Source of the DNA: an uncultured Clostridium sp.
GTDB lineage: Bacteria; Bacillota; Clostridia; TANB77; CAG-508
Direction: 5' to 3'
NCBI GenBank assembly: GCA_947647595.1
Contig: CANSKZ010000001.1
Coordinates: forward strand, 262,912 to 326,911
DNA length: 64,000 bases
Shown here: one piece after another, positions 17,704 through 27,455 of the stretch
Layout: every line of letters starts with the position of its first letter
How positions within the stretch are numbered: position 1 is the first letter of the stretch
The notes under the pieces: generated by a model
Seen by the model: the letters and a program-made list of their open reading frames with translations, nothing else
Database searches by the model: none
Told to the model about the DNA's origin: nothing
Position numbers and translations under genes: made by a program

Positions 17704-18216
17704 ATTATAAAACAAGAATTGCCGATTAACAGACAAATCAAAGCAAAAGAAGTTCAATTAATTGGAGCAGACGGAGACAAAAAGGATGTAATGCCTTTTG
17801 AAAAGGCTTTAGAGCTTGCAGAAGAACAAGACATGGATTTAGTTCTAGTCGCACCAAATGCTAAGCCAGTAGTTTGTAAGATTATGAACTATGGTAAATA
17901 CAAATTTGAACAAGCCAAAAAAGAGAAAGAAGCCAGAAAAAATCAAAAAGCAGTTGAATTAAAAGAGATTAGAGTTTCAACAAATATTGGAGACCATGAT
18001 TTTGAATTCAAAAGTAAAAATGCAAGAAAATTTTTGGAATCTGGCAATAAAGTAAAACTTTCATTAAGATTTCGAGGAAGAGAAATGAATAACATGAAAA
18101 TCGGAGAAGCAGTATTAAATAAGTTCATCGAAGATTTATCCGATCTTGCAACAGTGGAAAAAAGACCATTATTGGAAGGGAAAACAATGTTTGTTATACT
18201 AACAAAAAATAAATAA
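17704..18216 (+). CDS. infC: Translation initiation factor IF-3 (non-AUG start)
   Basis: 170 aa if started at ATT 17704, six bases after GGAGG; ATA 17707 is the alternative. No ATG is available, which matches the known AUU start used for IF3 autoregulation. It has PINRQIKAKEVQLIG, LVLVAPNAKPVVCKIMNYGK, the linker KKEKEARKNQK and the C-domain KEIRVSTNIGDHDFEFK. First gene of infC-rpmI-rplT. Confidence 0.93.
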   Translation: MIKQELPINRQIKAKEVQLIGADGDKKDVMPFEKALELAEEQDMDLVLVAPNAKPVVCKIMNYGKYKFEQAKKEKEARKNQKAVELKEIRVSTNIGDHDFEFKSKNARKFLESGNKVKLSLRFRGREMNNMKIGEAVLNKFIEDLSDLATVEKRPLLEGKTMFVILTKNK

Positions 18217-18239
18217 TAATAGAAGGGGGTAGTTAGAAA

Positions 18240-18446
18240 ATGCCAAAATTAAAAACAAACAAAGCAGCTAGTAAAAGATACAGATTTACGGGTAAAGACA
18301 AAATAAAAAGAACTAAAGCTAACAGAAGACATCGTCTAGCAACAAAAACAAAAAGAACAAAACTAACCGCTAGAGTTCAAAATGGAATTGCAGATAAATC
18401 CTGCGAAAATACAATTAAAAAATTATTACCTTATGGTAGCAAGTAG
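18240..18446 (+). CDS. rpmI: 50S ribosomal protein L35
   Basis: 68 aa, with the conserved KLKTNKAASKRYRFTGK start, basic centre RRHRLATKTKR and a PYGSK end. It lies between infC and rplT. Confidence 0.97.
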   Translation: MPKLKTNKAASKRYRFTGKDKIKRTKANRRHRLATKTKRTKLTARVQNGIADKSCENTIKKLLPYGSK

Positions 18447-18475
18447 AAAGTATAAGGAAAGGAAGGATATAAAAA

Positions 18476-18826
18476 ATGGCAAGAGTAAAAACAGCTAGAA
18501 CAACAAGGGCAAGACACAAAAAAGTTTTAAAACAAGCAAAAGGTTACTTTGGCGCAAAACGTTACAGATACAGAATGGCAAAACAAGCCGTTATGAAATC
18601 TGGAATGTATGCCTATGTAGGAAGAAAAGATAAAAAATCAAATTTCAGAAAGTTATGGATTACACGTATTAATGCGGCTGCAAGAATGAATGGTTTGACT
18701 TATAGCAAATTAATTTCAGGATTAAAAAAAGCAAATGTTACCATTAACAGAAAGATGTTAGCAGAGATTGCTGTAACAGATGAAAAAGCTTTTGCAGAGA
18801 TTGCAGAAATTGCGAAAAAAGCATAA
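18476..18826 (+). CDS. rplT: 50S ribosomal protein L20
   Basis: 116 aa, with the L20 N-terminus [37 protein letters not shown] and [17 protein letters not shown]. It is the probable repressor of its own operon through the leader at 17567-17690. Confidence 0.97.
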   Translation: MARVKTARTTRARHKKVLKQAKGYFGAKRYRYRMAKQAVMKSGMYAYVGRKDKKSNFRKLWITRINAAARMNGLTYSKLISGLKKANVTINRKMLAEIAVTDEKAFAEIAEIAKKA

Positions 18827-18846
18827 TTTTAATAATTTTTTGGGGG

Positions 18847-18875
18847 GAATTCAAGTGTTAGACTTGAATTCTTTT
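18847..18875 (+). terminator. Terminator after rplT
   Basis: GAATTCAAGT pairs with ACTTGAATTC, followed by TTTT. Confidence 0.8.
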
Positions 18876-18915
18876 GCGTTTGGGGGCAAATTTTTATATA
18901 GGAGGCAGTTTAGAG

Positions 18916-19557
18916 ATGTTTGAATTTGTTCTCAATTTTTTATTTCCGCCAGCTTGTAGTGTTTGTGGAAAAATTGACAAAAACTGGCTTTGTGCAAAAT
19001 GTCAAAAAAGAGTAGAGCGATTGGAGAAATCTTGTGTGGTAGAAATTGAAAATAGAAAATATGAGAAATTATGGTATCTTTTTCAGTATGAAAGTTTGGT
19101 GCGTAAATTAATTTTACGTTATAAATTTTCGAATAAGGCGTATTTGAATCATTTTTTTGCGAATCGAATTGTGGAAAATGAAAGGAATTGTGAGATTTTG
19201 AAAGAATATGATATGATAATTCCTGTGCCAATGCATAAGAAAAAAATGCAGAAGCGAGGTTATAATCAAACAGAATTGGTGGCGAATGAATTAGAGAAAA
19301 GTTTGGGAATTCCGATGAGAAAAGATATTTTGTCAAAAGTAGTGAATACGACAACACAGAGCAAACTAGGAGGTAAAGCAAGACAGACGAATATTCAGCA
19401 TGCATTTTTTATCAAAAATGATTATGAGGTGGAAGATAAAAAGATTATTTTGCTAGATGATATTTATACAACGGGGGCTACTTCGGAAGAATGTAGTCGA
19501 GTTTTGAAGGAGGCTGGTGCGAAAGAAATATTGGTTTTGGTGTTAGCAAAGGATTGA
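18916..19557 (+). CDS. comFC: ComF-family phosphoribosyltransferase-like protein
   Basis: 213 aa from ATG 18916, chosen for AGGAGG just upstream. An N-terminal zinc finger (CSVCG at about residue 16, CAKC at about 30) is followed by a PRTase domain with the PRPP-loop KIILLDDIYTTGATS. ComFC acts in DNA uptake for transformation in Bacillus. No comFA lies next to it, so it stands alone after the ribosomal operon. Confidence 0.9.
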   Translation: MFEFVLNFLFPPACSVCGKIDKNWLCAKCQKRVERLEKSCVVEIENRKYEKLWYLFQYESLVRKLILRYKFSNKAYLNHFFANRIVENERNCEILKEYDMIIPVPMHKKKMQKRGYNQTELVANELEKSLGIPMRKDILSKVVNTTTQSKLGGKARQTNIQHAFFIKNDYEVEDKKIILLDDIYTTGATSEECSRVLKEAGAKEILVLVLAKD

Positions 19558-19656
19558 GAAACAGCAAATCCATCTAGAGATGTAAAAAAGTTTTTGGATG
19601 TTTGACTTTTTGAATGCAAAAATATGCGCTCAAAAATAAAAAACATCAATTTATTG

Positions 19657-19685
19657 TTGACAAAGTAAGAAAAAATAGCTATAAT
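19657..19685 (+). promoter_or_regulatory. Consensus promoter of type I antitoxin RNA 1
   Basis: TTGACA at 19657-19662, exactly 17 bp, TATAAT at 19680-19685. Both hexamers are perfect. It drives a short RNA towards the toxin gene on the opposite strand. Confidence 0.8.
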
Positions 19686-19691
19686 TATAAA

Positions 19692-19783
19692 CAGAAGAGC
19701 TTAAGAAATAAATCAATAAAGGTTCTTAAGGTGAAAAATATGTTTCATTTAAAAACTGTAGTGGATGCAACACTACAGTTTTT
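19692..19783 (+). ncRNA. Predicted type I antitoxin RNA 1
   Basis: The predicted transcript is about 90 nt, from just after the promoter to the shared hairpin. It contains CTTAAGAAAT (19700-19709) and AAAAATATGTTTCAT (19734-19748). Both also occur on this strand across the toxin leader (19930-19939) and toxin start (19886-19900). The RNA is therefore complementary to the toxin mRNA at two places, including the start codon. The arrangement is that of the par/Fst antitoxin RNA II. Confidence 0.7.
19751..19783. terminator. Shared bidirectional terminator, type I locus 1
   Basis: AAAACTGTAGTG (within 19751-19763) pairs with CACTACAGTTTT, and A/T runs lie on both sides. Toxin mRNA and antitoxin RNA both end here, giving further complementarity. 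Confidence 0.85.
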
Positions 19784-19786
19784 ATT

Positions 19787-19900
19787 TTACTTAGAATTCA
19801 AGATGTCCAAAATAAGTTTTATGATTTCTAATGCAATTTTTAAAGATGTAATAAAACTATGTAAAGTACTTCTAAGTTTTTTGTAAAAAATATGTTTCAT
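19787..19900 (-). CDS. Predicted type I toxin peptide 1
   Basis: 37 aa. A basic start (MKHIFYKKLRSTLHS) leads into a hydrophobic/amphipathic helix SLKIALEIIKLILDILNSK. The ribosome site GGAAAGGAGGTGAT is an almost full-length anti-16S match, as in the other two loci. Its minus-strand promoter is at 20047-20018, leaving a leader of about 110 nt. The class (small membrane-active peptide) is inferred from the locus architecture; I recognise no named toxin family. Confidence 0.7.
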   Translation of the reverse strand: MKHIFYKKLRSTLHSFITSLKIALEIIKLILDILNSK

Positions 19901-20017
19901 ATGTCTATCACCTCCTTTCCATAAAGAAACTTAAGAAATGAGGTTTTTGCAAGATAAATTTAATTTTGGAAAACATGCTTTTGGATAAAAGCATTGTAGA
20001 AAAAATAAATTTTATTT

Positions 20018-20047
20018 ATTATATAACAAACGTAGTTTAAGTGTCAA
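20018..20047 (-). promoter_or_regulatory. Toxin 1 promoter
   Basis: On the minus strand TTGACA (20047-20042), 18 bp, TATAAT (20023-20018). Confidence 0.7.
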
Positions 20048-20065
20048 TATTTTTTTCATTTTATC

Positions 20066-20094
20066 TTGAAAAAATATCATTTATAAGATAAAAT
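20066..20094 (+). promoter_or_regulatory. Promoter of the KAP-like gene
   Basis: TTGAAA at 20066-20071, 17 bp, TAAAAT at 20089-20094, back to back with the toxin 1 promoter. Confidence 0.6.
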
Positions 20095-20118
20095 AAAATT
20101 TAAATAAAAGAAACAAAA

Positions 20119-22179
20119 ATGGAAAAACTAATACAAGCAAGAGAAAAAGTAAAAGGAGAACCAATGGAAGAATTAATAGAAAGCATACTAGACTATGTAC
20201 GAGCGGATTACACCGATTATGCTATTATGATAAATGGTGAATGGGGAAGCGGAAAAACGTATTTTTGGAATAACAAAGTACGAAATAAGATTGAATCTTT
20301 GCAATTAAATGGACGTCAATATTCTACGATTTATATGTCACTTTACGGAATCTCGAATTTGGAAGATATTAGCAAAAAAATATTTATTGAAACGACTCAA
20401 TTAATGGATAAAAATTTAAAAAAATATATGGATTCTCATGGGCAAACTACGATTCCAGAATACGCCAAAACAGGTTTAGATATGGCCAATTTTTTTGGTG
20501 TTACCAAAAATGGAGAAAAAATTGATTATGGCGAATTTTTTGCAACCAATAATAAAATTTTGTGTTTTGACGATTTGGAAAGAGCCAATGTTGATGTTAT
20601 TGATATTTTAGGGTATATCAATAATTTCGTAGAGCATGACCATATTAAAACGATTATTATTTGTAATGAAAAAGAACTTTCTACCAAACTAAAAAGCTCC
20701 AATTTGGAAATGAAAACCTTTATTGCAACCTATCTTTTAGACAAAGAAGGAAATCTGCTTCAAACGGATAAGCCAATGGTAGAAAAAATTGCGGATAAAA
20801 TCGAATATGTTTTTGATAAAGCAAATGATTACGAAAGAATCAAAGAAAAACTAATTGGTGAAACTTTTGAATATGCGCCAAAATTTAATTATATTATTAA
20901 TGGACTTTTAATGCGTTTTGAAAATGACAAAGATTTAATTACTTTTTTAAAACAACACACTAACTTGATTACCAACACTTTCATGAAATCAGGAACACGA
21001 AATCTTAGAATTTTAAAACATGCTTTAAATGACTTCAAAAAAGTATTTGAAAATGTGAATAAATCTTATCCAAATACGAATTTAAGAGTATTGCAAACGA
21101 TGTTGATTTTTACGATTGCGGTTTCTTTTGAAATTAAATCTGGAAAAATTACGAAGGATAAATTTATTAATATTAACAGCAATGAAGAATATAAGGCAAT
21201 ACTGGTTTCATCAAGGGTTTTAATGGATAATAGACAATATTATATTAAAGAATTTGACAATAATTATTATTTCAATTTTAAATCAGATTATCGATTTTTC
21301 AAATTTATCGAAGTTTATGTTCGAACCAGAATTTTTGATATGAGACTTTTTAAAGACGATATGGAAAACATCATCAAAACCATTGATACAGAAAAATTAC
21401 CAGGTTATAAAAGATTGCTTACCGAAGAATATTGGAAAATCTCAGATGATCAATTTCCTGGCGTGATTGAAGAAGTTATCAAAGATATAAAAGAAGGAAA
21501 TTTAAAATTAATTGAAATTGTAAAGTTGTTTGCTTATTTCAGCTATTTTAGCAGACGTAAATTGATTGATTATGATATGCCAACCGTAAAAGAATTATTT
21601 ATAGAAGGAATGGATAAAGTTGCAGAAACTTCAGAATATTGCGATAACATTGAAGAAGAATTAACTAGAATTGGAATTGATGTAGGAGAAGATATGGATG
21701 AAATTTTGCAGTATTTCCATAAACTCAATAAAAATCTAGAACAAAAAATGTATGAGCAAAAAGCAGATGATATCTTCAAATGTATCCCAATGAAAATGGA
21801 AACATTTTATGATAATTTTGAAGCAGAGTGCATGGATAAAGCAATTTTGAATTATTATGACCCATATAAAATGTTCCAAAGAATTATGTGTGCAAGCAAT
21901 GAAGACATTGTGCTAATTAAAGAAATGTTAGTTGATCGAGCAAGAAAAAATGAAGAAATCATGAAACCAGAATTAGGCTTTATTATCAAACTGAAAAAGG
22001 TAATTGATAATTATTATAAAGCAAGAGATGTTAGCATTAAAATGGTAATGCTAAAAGAATTTTCAAATGATTTACAAACCATTATTGATTTATATGGTGA
22101 AGAAGCGATGAATATTGAATTAGAGCAACTTACTTCGTACATTGATGATGAATTAGATGAGGTGAATTTTGATGTTTAA
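20119..22179 (+). CDS. Large KAP-like P-loop NTPase
   Basis: 686 aa. Walker A GEWGSGKT lies at about residue 41 and Walker [12 protein letters not shown] at about residue 150, the KAP/STAND-like P-loop pattern. A long helical region without recognisable domains follows. KAP NTPases are often linked to membranes or to anti-phage defence, but I see no membrane helices here and no other defence gene next to it. The ribosome site is weak. Its last codons overlap nfo by 8 bp, so translational coupling with an AP endonuclease is likely. Confidence 0.65.
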   Translation: MEKLIQAREKVKGEPMEELIESILDYVRADYTDYAIMINGEWGSGKTYFWNNKVRNKIESLQLNGRQYSTIYMSLYGISNLEDISKKIFIETTQLMDKNLKKYMDSHGQTTIPEYAKTGLDMANFFGVTKNGEKIDYGEFFATNNKILCFDDLERANVDVIDILGYINNFVEHDHIKTIIICNEKELSTKLKSSNLEMKTFIATYLLDKEGNLLQTDKPMVEKIADKIEYVFDKANDYERIKEKLIGETFEYAPKFNYIINGLLMRFENDKDLITFLKQHTNLITNTFMKSGTRNLRILKHALNDFKKVFENVNKSYPNTNLRVLQTMLIFTIAVSFEIKSGKITKDKFININSNEEYKAILVSSRVLMDNRQYYIKEFDNNYYFNFKSDYRFFKFIEVYVRTRIFDMRLFKDDMENIIKTIDTEKLPGYKRLLTEEYWKISDDQFPGVIEEVIKDIKEGNLKLIEIVKLFAYFSYFSRRKLIDYDMPTVKELFIEGMDKVAETSEYCDNIEEELTRIGIDVGEDMDEILQYFHKLNKNLEQKMYEQKADDIFKCIPMKMETFYDNFEAECMDKAILNYYDPYKMFQRIMCASNEDIVLIKEMLVDRARKNEEIMKPELGFIIKLKKVIDNYYKARDVSIKMVMLKEFSNDLQTIIDLYGEEAMNIELEQLTSYIDDELDEVNFDV

Positions 22180-23002
22180 AATAGGATGCCATTTATCAGC
22201 CAGCAAAGGCTATGCCAATATGGCAAAAGAAGCAAATAAAATTGGAGCCAATACGTTCCAGTTTTTTACCAGAAATCCAAGAGGTGGAAATGCGAAACCA
22301 ATGGATGAAATGGATATTGCAGAATTTAAAGAATTAAGCAAAGAATATGGAATTGATGTGATTTTAGCCCATAGTCCCTATACTTTAAATTGCTGTTCTG
22401 CGAAACCAGATATTAGAGATTTTGCAATTCGTACGATGAAAGACGATTTAAAAAGAATGGAATATACGCCAAATCAATTGTATAATTTTCATCCTGGAAG
22501 TCATGTTGGGCAAGGTGTTGAGGTTGGAATTCAATTCATTATAGAAGCGTTAAATCAAGTATTAGAGAAAAGTCAGACCACGACTGTTTTGCTAGAGACA
22601 ATGGCTGGTAAAGGAAGCGAAATTGGAAGTCGATTTGAAGAAATTAGACAAATTATCGATGGTGTAAATCGAAAAGAAAAATTAGGCGTTTGTCTTGATA
22701 CATGCCATGTTTCCGATAGTGGTTATGATATTATTCATAATTTAGATGGCGTTTTAGAAGAATTTGATAAAGTGATTGGCTTAAATCGATTAAAAGCTAT
22801 TCATCTAAACGATAGTATGAATCCACCAGGAAGCCATAAAGACAGACATCAAAAAATAGGAGAAGGAACGCTTGGTATCGAAACATTTGAAAAAATAATC
22901 AATCATCCAAGTTTAAGAGAGTTGCCATTTTTCTTAGAAACACCAAATGAATTAGAAGGTTATGCAAAAGAAATTGCATTGCTTAAGAAAAATTATAAAT
23001 AA
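22172..23002 (+). CDS. nfo: Endonuclease IV (AP endonuclease)
   Basis: 276 aa from ATG 22172. Zinc-site motifs of the TIM-barrel enzyme are clear: [60 protein letters not shown], and ETPN at the end. It cleaves abasic sites in base-excision repair. The start lies inside the end of the KAP-like gene. Confidence 0.95.
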   Translation: MFKIGCHLSASKGYANMAKEANKIGANTFQFFTRNPRGGNAKPMDEMDIAEFKELSKEYGIDVILAHSPYTLNCCSAKPDIRDFAIRTMKDDLKRMEYTPNQLYNFHPGSHVGQGVEVGIQFIIEALNQVLEKSQTTTVLLETMAGKGSEIGSRFEEIRQIIDGVNRKEKLGVCLDTCHVSDSGYDIIHNLDGVLEEFDKVIGLNRLKAIHLNDSMNPPGSHKDRHQKIGEGTLGIETFEKIINHPSLRELPFFLETPNELEGYAKEIALLKKNYK

Positions 23003-23095
23003 AAGAAGCAACTTTTTTAGTAATTGCAATAGGAATAAAAAAAGAGTGATGATAAAATAACTTAACTTTCAGTAGAAGCTTTTGACAGGTAAGAG

Positions 23096-23137
23096 CCCCC
23101 ATAGTTTTGAAACTATGGGGGTGTTTGCTGTTTTTTT
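23096..23137 (+). terminator. Strong hairpin after nfo
   Basis: CCCCCATAGTTT (23096-23107) pairs with AAACTATGGGGG (23110-23121). The T7 run starts 8 nt later, so it is a terminator or a stabilising hairpin. Confidence 0.6.
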
Positions 23138-23231
23138 GGTAAAAAAAGAAAGATATACCAGAAAAATGTTCTTGAAAAATAAATAGAATTATGTTAAAAT
23201 ACTATTAAACTATGAAAGTGAGGATTGACTT

Positions 23232-25173
23232 ACGGAAACAAGGGAATTACAAAAATTTAAGGAAGAAAATAAAATAAAACAAATCATAGAATATATTTTA
23301 AGTACAAGATGGTATGTATTATTAATTGGCATTATTTTATTATTAAAAACGATATTTTTTTATGCCAACACAGTATTTCAAAATGATAGTATATGGATAT
23401 GGTCTATTCGACAAACTTGTTTTTTTGTTGCGGTTATTATATTTCCATTATTGTTATTTAAAAATTCTATGCGTCGATTTGAAGTAGGAATTGTCATAAA
23501 CTTTTTAGTGAGTTTATTATTATTTGCCGATGAATTATATTATACCTATGCTTCTAATATTTTATCTGTTATGCAAGTGCGGAAACATGCAATATAAGGA
23601 TGAAATTTTAGTAGCAATTCCAACGTTACTAAATCTAAAGCAAGTACTATATTTTATTGATTTTATCATTATTGGAATATTATTTATAGCTAAAAGAGTA
23701 CAAATTAAATTTATAGATGAATTTAAGTGGGTACCAGTGATTTCGGGATTTATCTGTATTTTGTTTTTTTGTACATCCTATCATTTAATACCAGAATCAT
23801 TAGAATTGGTAACAGGTTTTATTTATAGCAAATATAAATCCGTACGCTATGGAACCATTTATGGCTATCATTTAGTTGATATCAAAAATGCTATGACCAA
23901 CAATAAATATTCTCCTTACAATACTTACGAAGCAATGATGAAAGAATATGAAAATCTCAAAAATGAGCAAAAGTCGTATACAGAAAAACAGGTTCAAAAT
24001 AGTGAACAGTATACTGGAATTGCAGAAGGGAAAAATGTATTTGTTGTTCAGCTAGAATCGATACAGGAATTTGTTATTGGACGAGAAATGAATGGTAAAG
24101 AAATTACGCCAAATTTAAATCGATTTTTAGCAGAAAATATACATATTACCAACATGCATTCTGCAAGCTATACAACAACTGCTGATTCTGAACATAGCTT
24201 TATCACTTCTATTTATCCAAGTGAAAATGGAGAAGCTTTCAGTAAATACTATTCTAATACATATGATGATATCTTCAAAAATTTTAAAAAGGCAGGATAT
24301 ACCACTATATATGCACACGGAAATGAAGATTCTTTTTGGAATCGAAAAAATGTATTTTCAAAATATCCAGTCGATAAAGCGTATTTTATTCATGATTTTG
24401 AAGATACGTCAGAACTAATACGAACTTATTTATCAGACGAATTATTGTACAAGCAAATTTTAGATAGGTTGCCAGAAGCACAAGGACCAATTTTTACAGA
24501 TATTGTAGCAGCGTCTTCTCACAAACCATTTGATTTAGAAGGAATACAAGAAAAAGAAAATAAAGTATCGATTGATGTGGGAAAATATCGTGAAACAGAG
24601 TTGGGTAACTATTTAGAATCAGTTAATTATGCAGATTATGCATTCGGACTATTTTTAGAGGAATTAAAATCACGTGGTTTTTATGATGATAGTGTTATAT
24701 TAGTTTATGGAGACCATTACGGAATGACGATGTATGACGAAAATCTAATTGAATTTTTAGGGGAAGATATTAGCGATTATAATGCCATTCGAATGCAATA
24801 TGAATTTTCCAATGTTGCGTGCGGAATGAGAATTCCGGGAGTCAGTGAAATGACAATCAATGAGCCAGTTAGTAGAGTAGATATCAAACCAACGCTAATG
24901 CAAATTTGTAATTTGGAAGATAATTTTTCTTTAGGAAACAGTATTTTTAGGGGAAAACCATATGTATGTATCAATAATGGAAAAATCATAACGCAACAGT
25001 ATTATTATGACGCAGAAAACTGGTACGATTTAGCAACAGGTCAAATACTAGATATGAATGAATTAGATGAAGAAACTAAAAAAGGCTTAACACAAAATGT
25101 AGAATTGATGAATAAAGAAATTGGTATCTCTATGTCTGTTTTGACAGATAATTTATTAAAAGATAAATTTTAA
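23232..25173 (+). CDS. LTA-synthase-family sulfatase-fold membrane protein, read through a +1 shift at CGG
   Basis: 646 aa if the C at 23580 is skipped; about 121 aa in the zero frame. Five membrane helices (about 20-195) precede an extracellular alkaline-phosphatase/sulfatase domain. That domain has VFVVQLESIQEFVIG, the TTTADSEHSFITS nucleophile region, YAHGNEDSFWNR, AASSHKPFD and VYGDHYGMT. LtaS-type enzymes polymerise glycerol-phosphate onto a lipid anchor. The CGG is codon 117. Only ACG at 23232 offers a start in this frame with a proper Shine-Dalgarno (GTGAGG); it may be a changed ATG. Confidence 0.78.
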
Positions 25174-25192
25174 AAGAATAATTTTAGATAGT

Positions 25193-25226
25193 AAAAATAC
25201 TCTTTAAAAAATTAAAGAGTATTTTT
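25193..25226. terminator. Bidirectional terminator
   Basis: AAAAATACTCTTT pairs with AAAGAGTATTTTT between the convergent ltaS-like and HExxH genes. Confidence 0.85.
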
Positions 25227-26361
25227 ATATATCGTTATGATTTCTATCCCTTACACTTTGCTCAAACAATAATTTTAATTTGTCGAACAAGCGGTGGAAA
25301 AATTTTAATCCTAAATGGTCACGTTCTAAATCGAGTAAATCATTTTGTAAATCATTTAAATAATTTAAAGTACCATTTGCTTTGATTAATTCACGTTTTT
25401 CTTCTAATTTACTCATCATGTGAGCATAAAATTCGGTATAAAAATTATAAGAATCAGCTGTAATCAGCAATTGATTAAAATCGTATAAACGTTGTTGAAA
25501 TGTGTTTAGTGAAGTAGTATCTCGAATCAAATCAAATTCATTTTCAAAACAATTTTCAATAATCATATTTTGTGTTGAAATCGATAATTGTAAAATATTT
25601 GATTTAATAGAATCAATCTTAGCATTCATACGTTTTATTTTTTTAAAACTTTGTTTTTCATCCGAATAATTTGACAATTCATGAAAACACAAAGATAAAA
25701 GTTCCTCATAATAAATCAATAAATCAAAATTAGATTCAATTTGGCTATAAACTTTTTCACTTGATTTAGCAACAAAAGTATTTTTAAAAATATGATTACT
25801 ATGAAGTGTACTATGAAAAAGTGGATAAGAACCCGTAAAATAAACAATTTGATTTATCAAAGCTGTTTCAATCGGATAAAAAAGTGGGCTAGGAGTGCTA
25901 AAAGTCATATTGTAATATTTAACGGTATCGGATTTTGTTTCTGTTGACATAGAAGACATAAGCTGTACAGCTGCTTCATTTATACCCTGACCTTTATTTG
26001 TTTTTAAATCAAATAAACCAAGTTTTAATAATTTGCCACGTGGACTTTTAATTTCCTGTATGGCATGAATACATTCGTGTATTACTAAAGTATCTAGATT
26101 TTCTAAATCAAGGTCGCGATTGAAATAAATGGCATTATTTTGCGAAAAATATTTTGCACTAGCAGAATCTTTTGGCATTTTAGCAAAATACATATCAAGT
26201 TCAGCAAGACTTGAAGAAACAGCGTTTTCATTTAAATTATGTTCTGGAAAGCTTTGGCAAAGTTTGCTAGATACAATAGAGGCAATCTGGTTTACTTGTG
26301 CTACATCTAATTTAGATTTTATCTCAATTCCTTCTTTTTTTAATACAGAATTTATGTTCAT
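25225..26361 (-). CDS. HExxH-containing putative zinc metalloprotein, unknown
   Basis: 378 aa, no signal peptide. Residues around 93-102 read VIHECIHAIQ, an HExxH zinc motif. GINEAAVQ follows about 35 residues later, a plausible gluzincin-like third ligand. The C-terminal 200 residues are helical. No named family recognised. It could be an intracellular metallopeptidase or a degenerate one. Monocistronic; AAGGAGT lies upstream of the ATG. Confidence 0.55.
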   Translation of the reverse strand: MNINSVLKKEGIEIKSKLDVAQVNQIASIVSSKLCQSFPEHNLNENAVSSSLAELDMYFAKMPKDSASAKYFSQNNAIYFNRDLDLENLDTLVIHECIHAIQEIKSPRGKLLKLGLFDLKTNKGQGINEAAVQLMSSMSTETKSDTVKYYNMTFSTPSPLFYPIETALINQIVYFTGSYPLFHSTLHSNHIFKNTFVAKSSEKVYSQIESNFDLLIYYEELLSLCFHELSNYSDEKQSFKKIKRMNAKIDSIKSNILQLSISTQNMIIENCFENEFDLIRDTTSLNTFQQRLYDFNQLLITADSYNFYTEFYAHMMSKLEEKRELIKANGTLNYLNDLQNDLLDLERDHLGLKFFHRLFDKLKLLFEQSVRDRNHNDI

Positions 26362-26439
26362 AAATGACTCCTTTGTAAAATATACTTATATTATACAGAA
26401 AAATTAAAAAAAAATAAAGTAAAAATTGCAAAAAAGTAT

Positions 26440-26480
26440 ATTACATTTTTGTAACACAAATGTAATCAAAATGTAATACG
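26440..26480 (+). promoter_or_regulatory. Possible operator: repeated ATTACATTT/AAATGTAAT boxes
   Basis: Just upstream of the -35 box lie TTACATTT, AAATGTAAT and AAAATGTAAT. They form one inverted and one direct repeat of AATGTAAT, the size and position of a transcription factor binding region for the surface protein gene. Confidence 0.5.
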
Positions 26481-26487
26481 AAAAAAC

Positions 26488-26516
26488 TTGATTTTTTGTC
26501 GAAAAAAAGTTATACT
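26488..26516 (+). promoter_or_regulatory. Promoter of the cohesin-like surface protein
   Basis: TTGATT at 26488-26493, 17 bp, TATACT at 26511-26516. Confidence 0.6.
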
Positions 26517-26562
26517 ATATATGATAGACAAATTTATAATCGAAAGAAAAGAGGAATGAATT

Positions 26563-27348
26563 ATGAAAAATAAGTTATTGAGTATAGTAATCGTAATGTT
26601 ACTAATGATTTCTATGGTAGCCATGAATGCATATGCTGTTAGTTTTACAGCAACAATGACACCAAGTGCTACAACGGTAAAAGAAGCAACGGAATTTACA
26701 ATTACCGTAAAAGTTTCAAATTTAGATGTTGGAGCCAATGGAATTAATTCATTAGAAGGTTATTTAAAATATGATACCGATGTATTTGAAAATATTAGCG
26801 AATCAAGTATTGAAGGTTTAAATAGTTGGGTAGCGAAATTTGATGAAACAACAGGAAAAATTTCATTAACCAAAAATACATTTGTTACATCAACACAAGA
26901 AGTATTCCAAGTTGCATTTAAAACAAAATCAGGTGTTTCAGGAAAAAGTGGAAATATTTTATATTCTGATATCATAGCTTCTAATAGCGAAACCACTATT
27001 TCAGCAACGGATATTTCTACCTCTATTACGATTGGAAATGCGTCAGAAGGTAACACATCAAATACAATATCAAATATATCTGCTATTCAAACCAATACAG
27101 TATCCATTAATGCAATCACATCTACAGGCAATAATGTAACAACCAATACTGCTAACACTACCAATACCACAAACAATACAAACCAAGCAGTTTCTAGCTA
27201 TGTTAATACAATGACAAACACAAATGCAGGAACAGAAATGCCAAATACTGGTGTAGATGATACAATTCTAAAATTAATCTTTGTTGTAATTGCTGTAGCA
27301 TTAGTATTCTATATCAAAATTGAAAGATTAAATAAAGATTTAAAATAA
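26563..27348 (+). CDS. Cohesin-like surface protein with sortase-type C-terminus
   Basis: 261 aa. Signal peptide 1-25. A cohesin-like beta domain (about 27-165) has VSFTATMTPSATTVKEATEF and KYDTDVFENI. A low-complexity Thr/Asn linker (170-220) leads to MPNTG, a likely sortase-type motif, then a membrane helix and the charged tail ERLNKDLK. The tail is slightly longer than usual. Either a sortase substrate or simply a membrane-anchored adhesin. Own promoter with repeated boxes upstream, suggesting regulation. Confidence 0.7.
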   Translation: MKNKLLSIVIVMLLMISMVAMNAYAVSFTATMTPSATTVKEATEFTITVKVSNLDVGANGINSLEGYLKYDTDVFENISESSIEGLNSWVAKFDETTGKISLTKNTFVTSTQEVFQVAFKTKSGVSGKSGNILYSDIIASNSETTISATDISTSITIGNASEGNTSNTISNISAIQTNTVSINAITSTGNNVTTNTANTTNTTNNTNQAVSSYVNTMTNTNAGTEMPNTGVDDTILKLIFVVIAVALVFYIKIERLNKDLK

Positions 27349-27361
27349 AAAATAATCTAAA

Positions 27362-27392
27362 AAACTTACTTGAAAAAGTAAGTTTTTTTATT
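27362..27392 (+). terminator. Terminator after the surface protein gene
   Basis: AAAACTTACTT pairs with AAGTAAGTTTT, followed by a T-run. Confidence 0.85.
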
Positions 27393-27455
27393 TTTGTCTT
27401 GTTTTTTTCAAAGAAAACGTGTACAATATAAATAATTATTTTGGGAGGTTACAAA

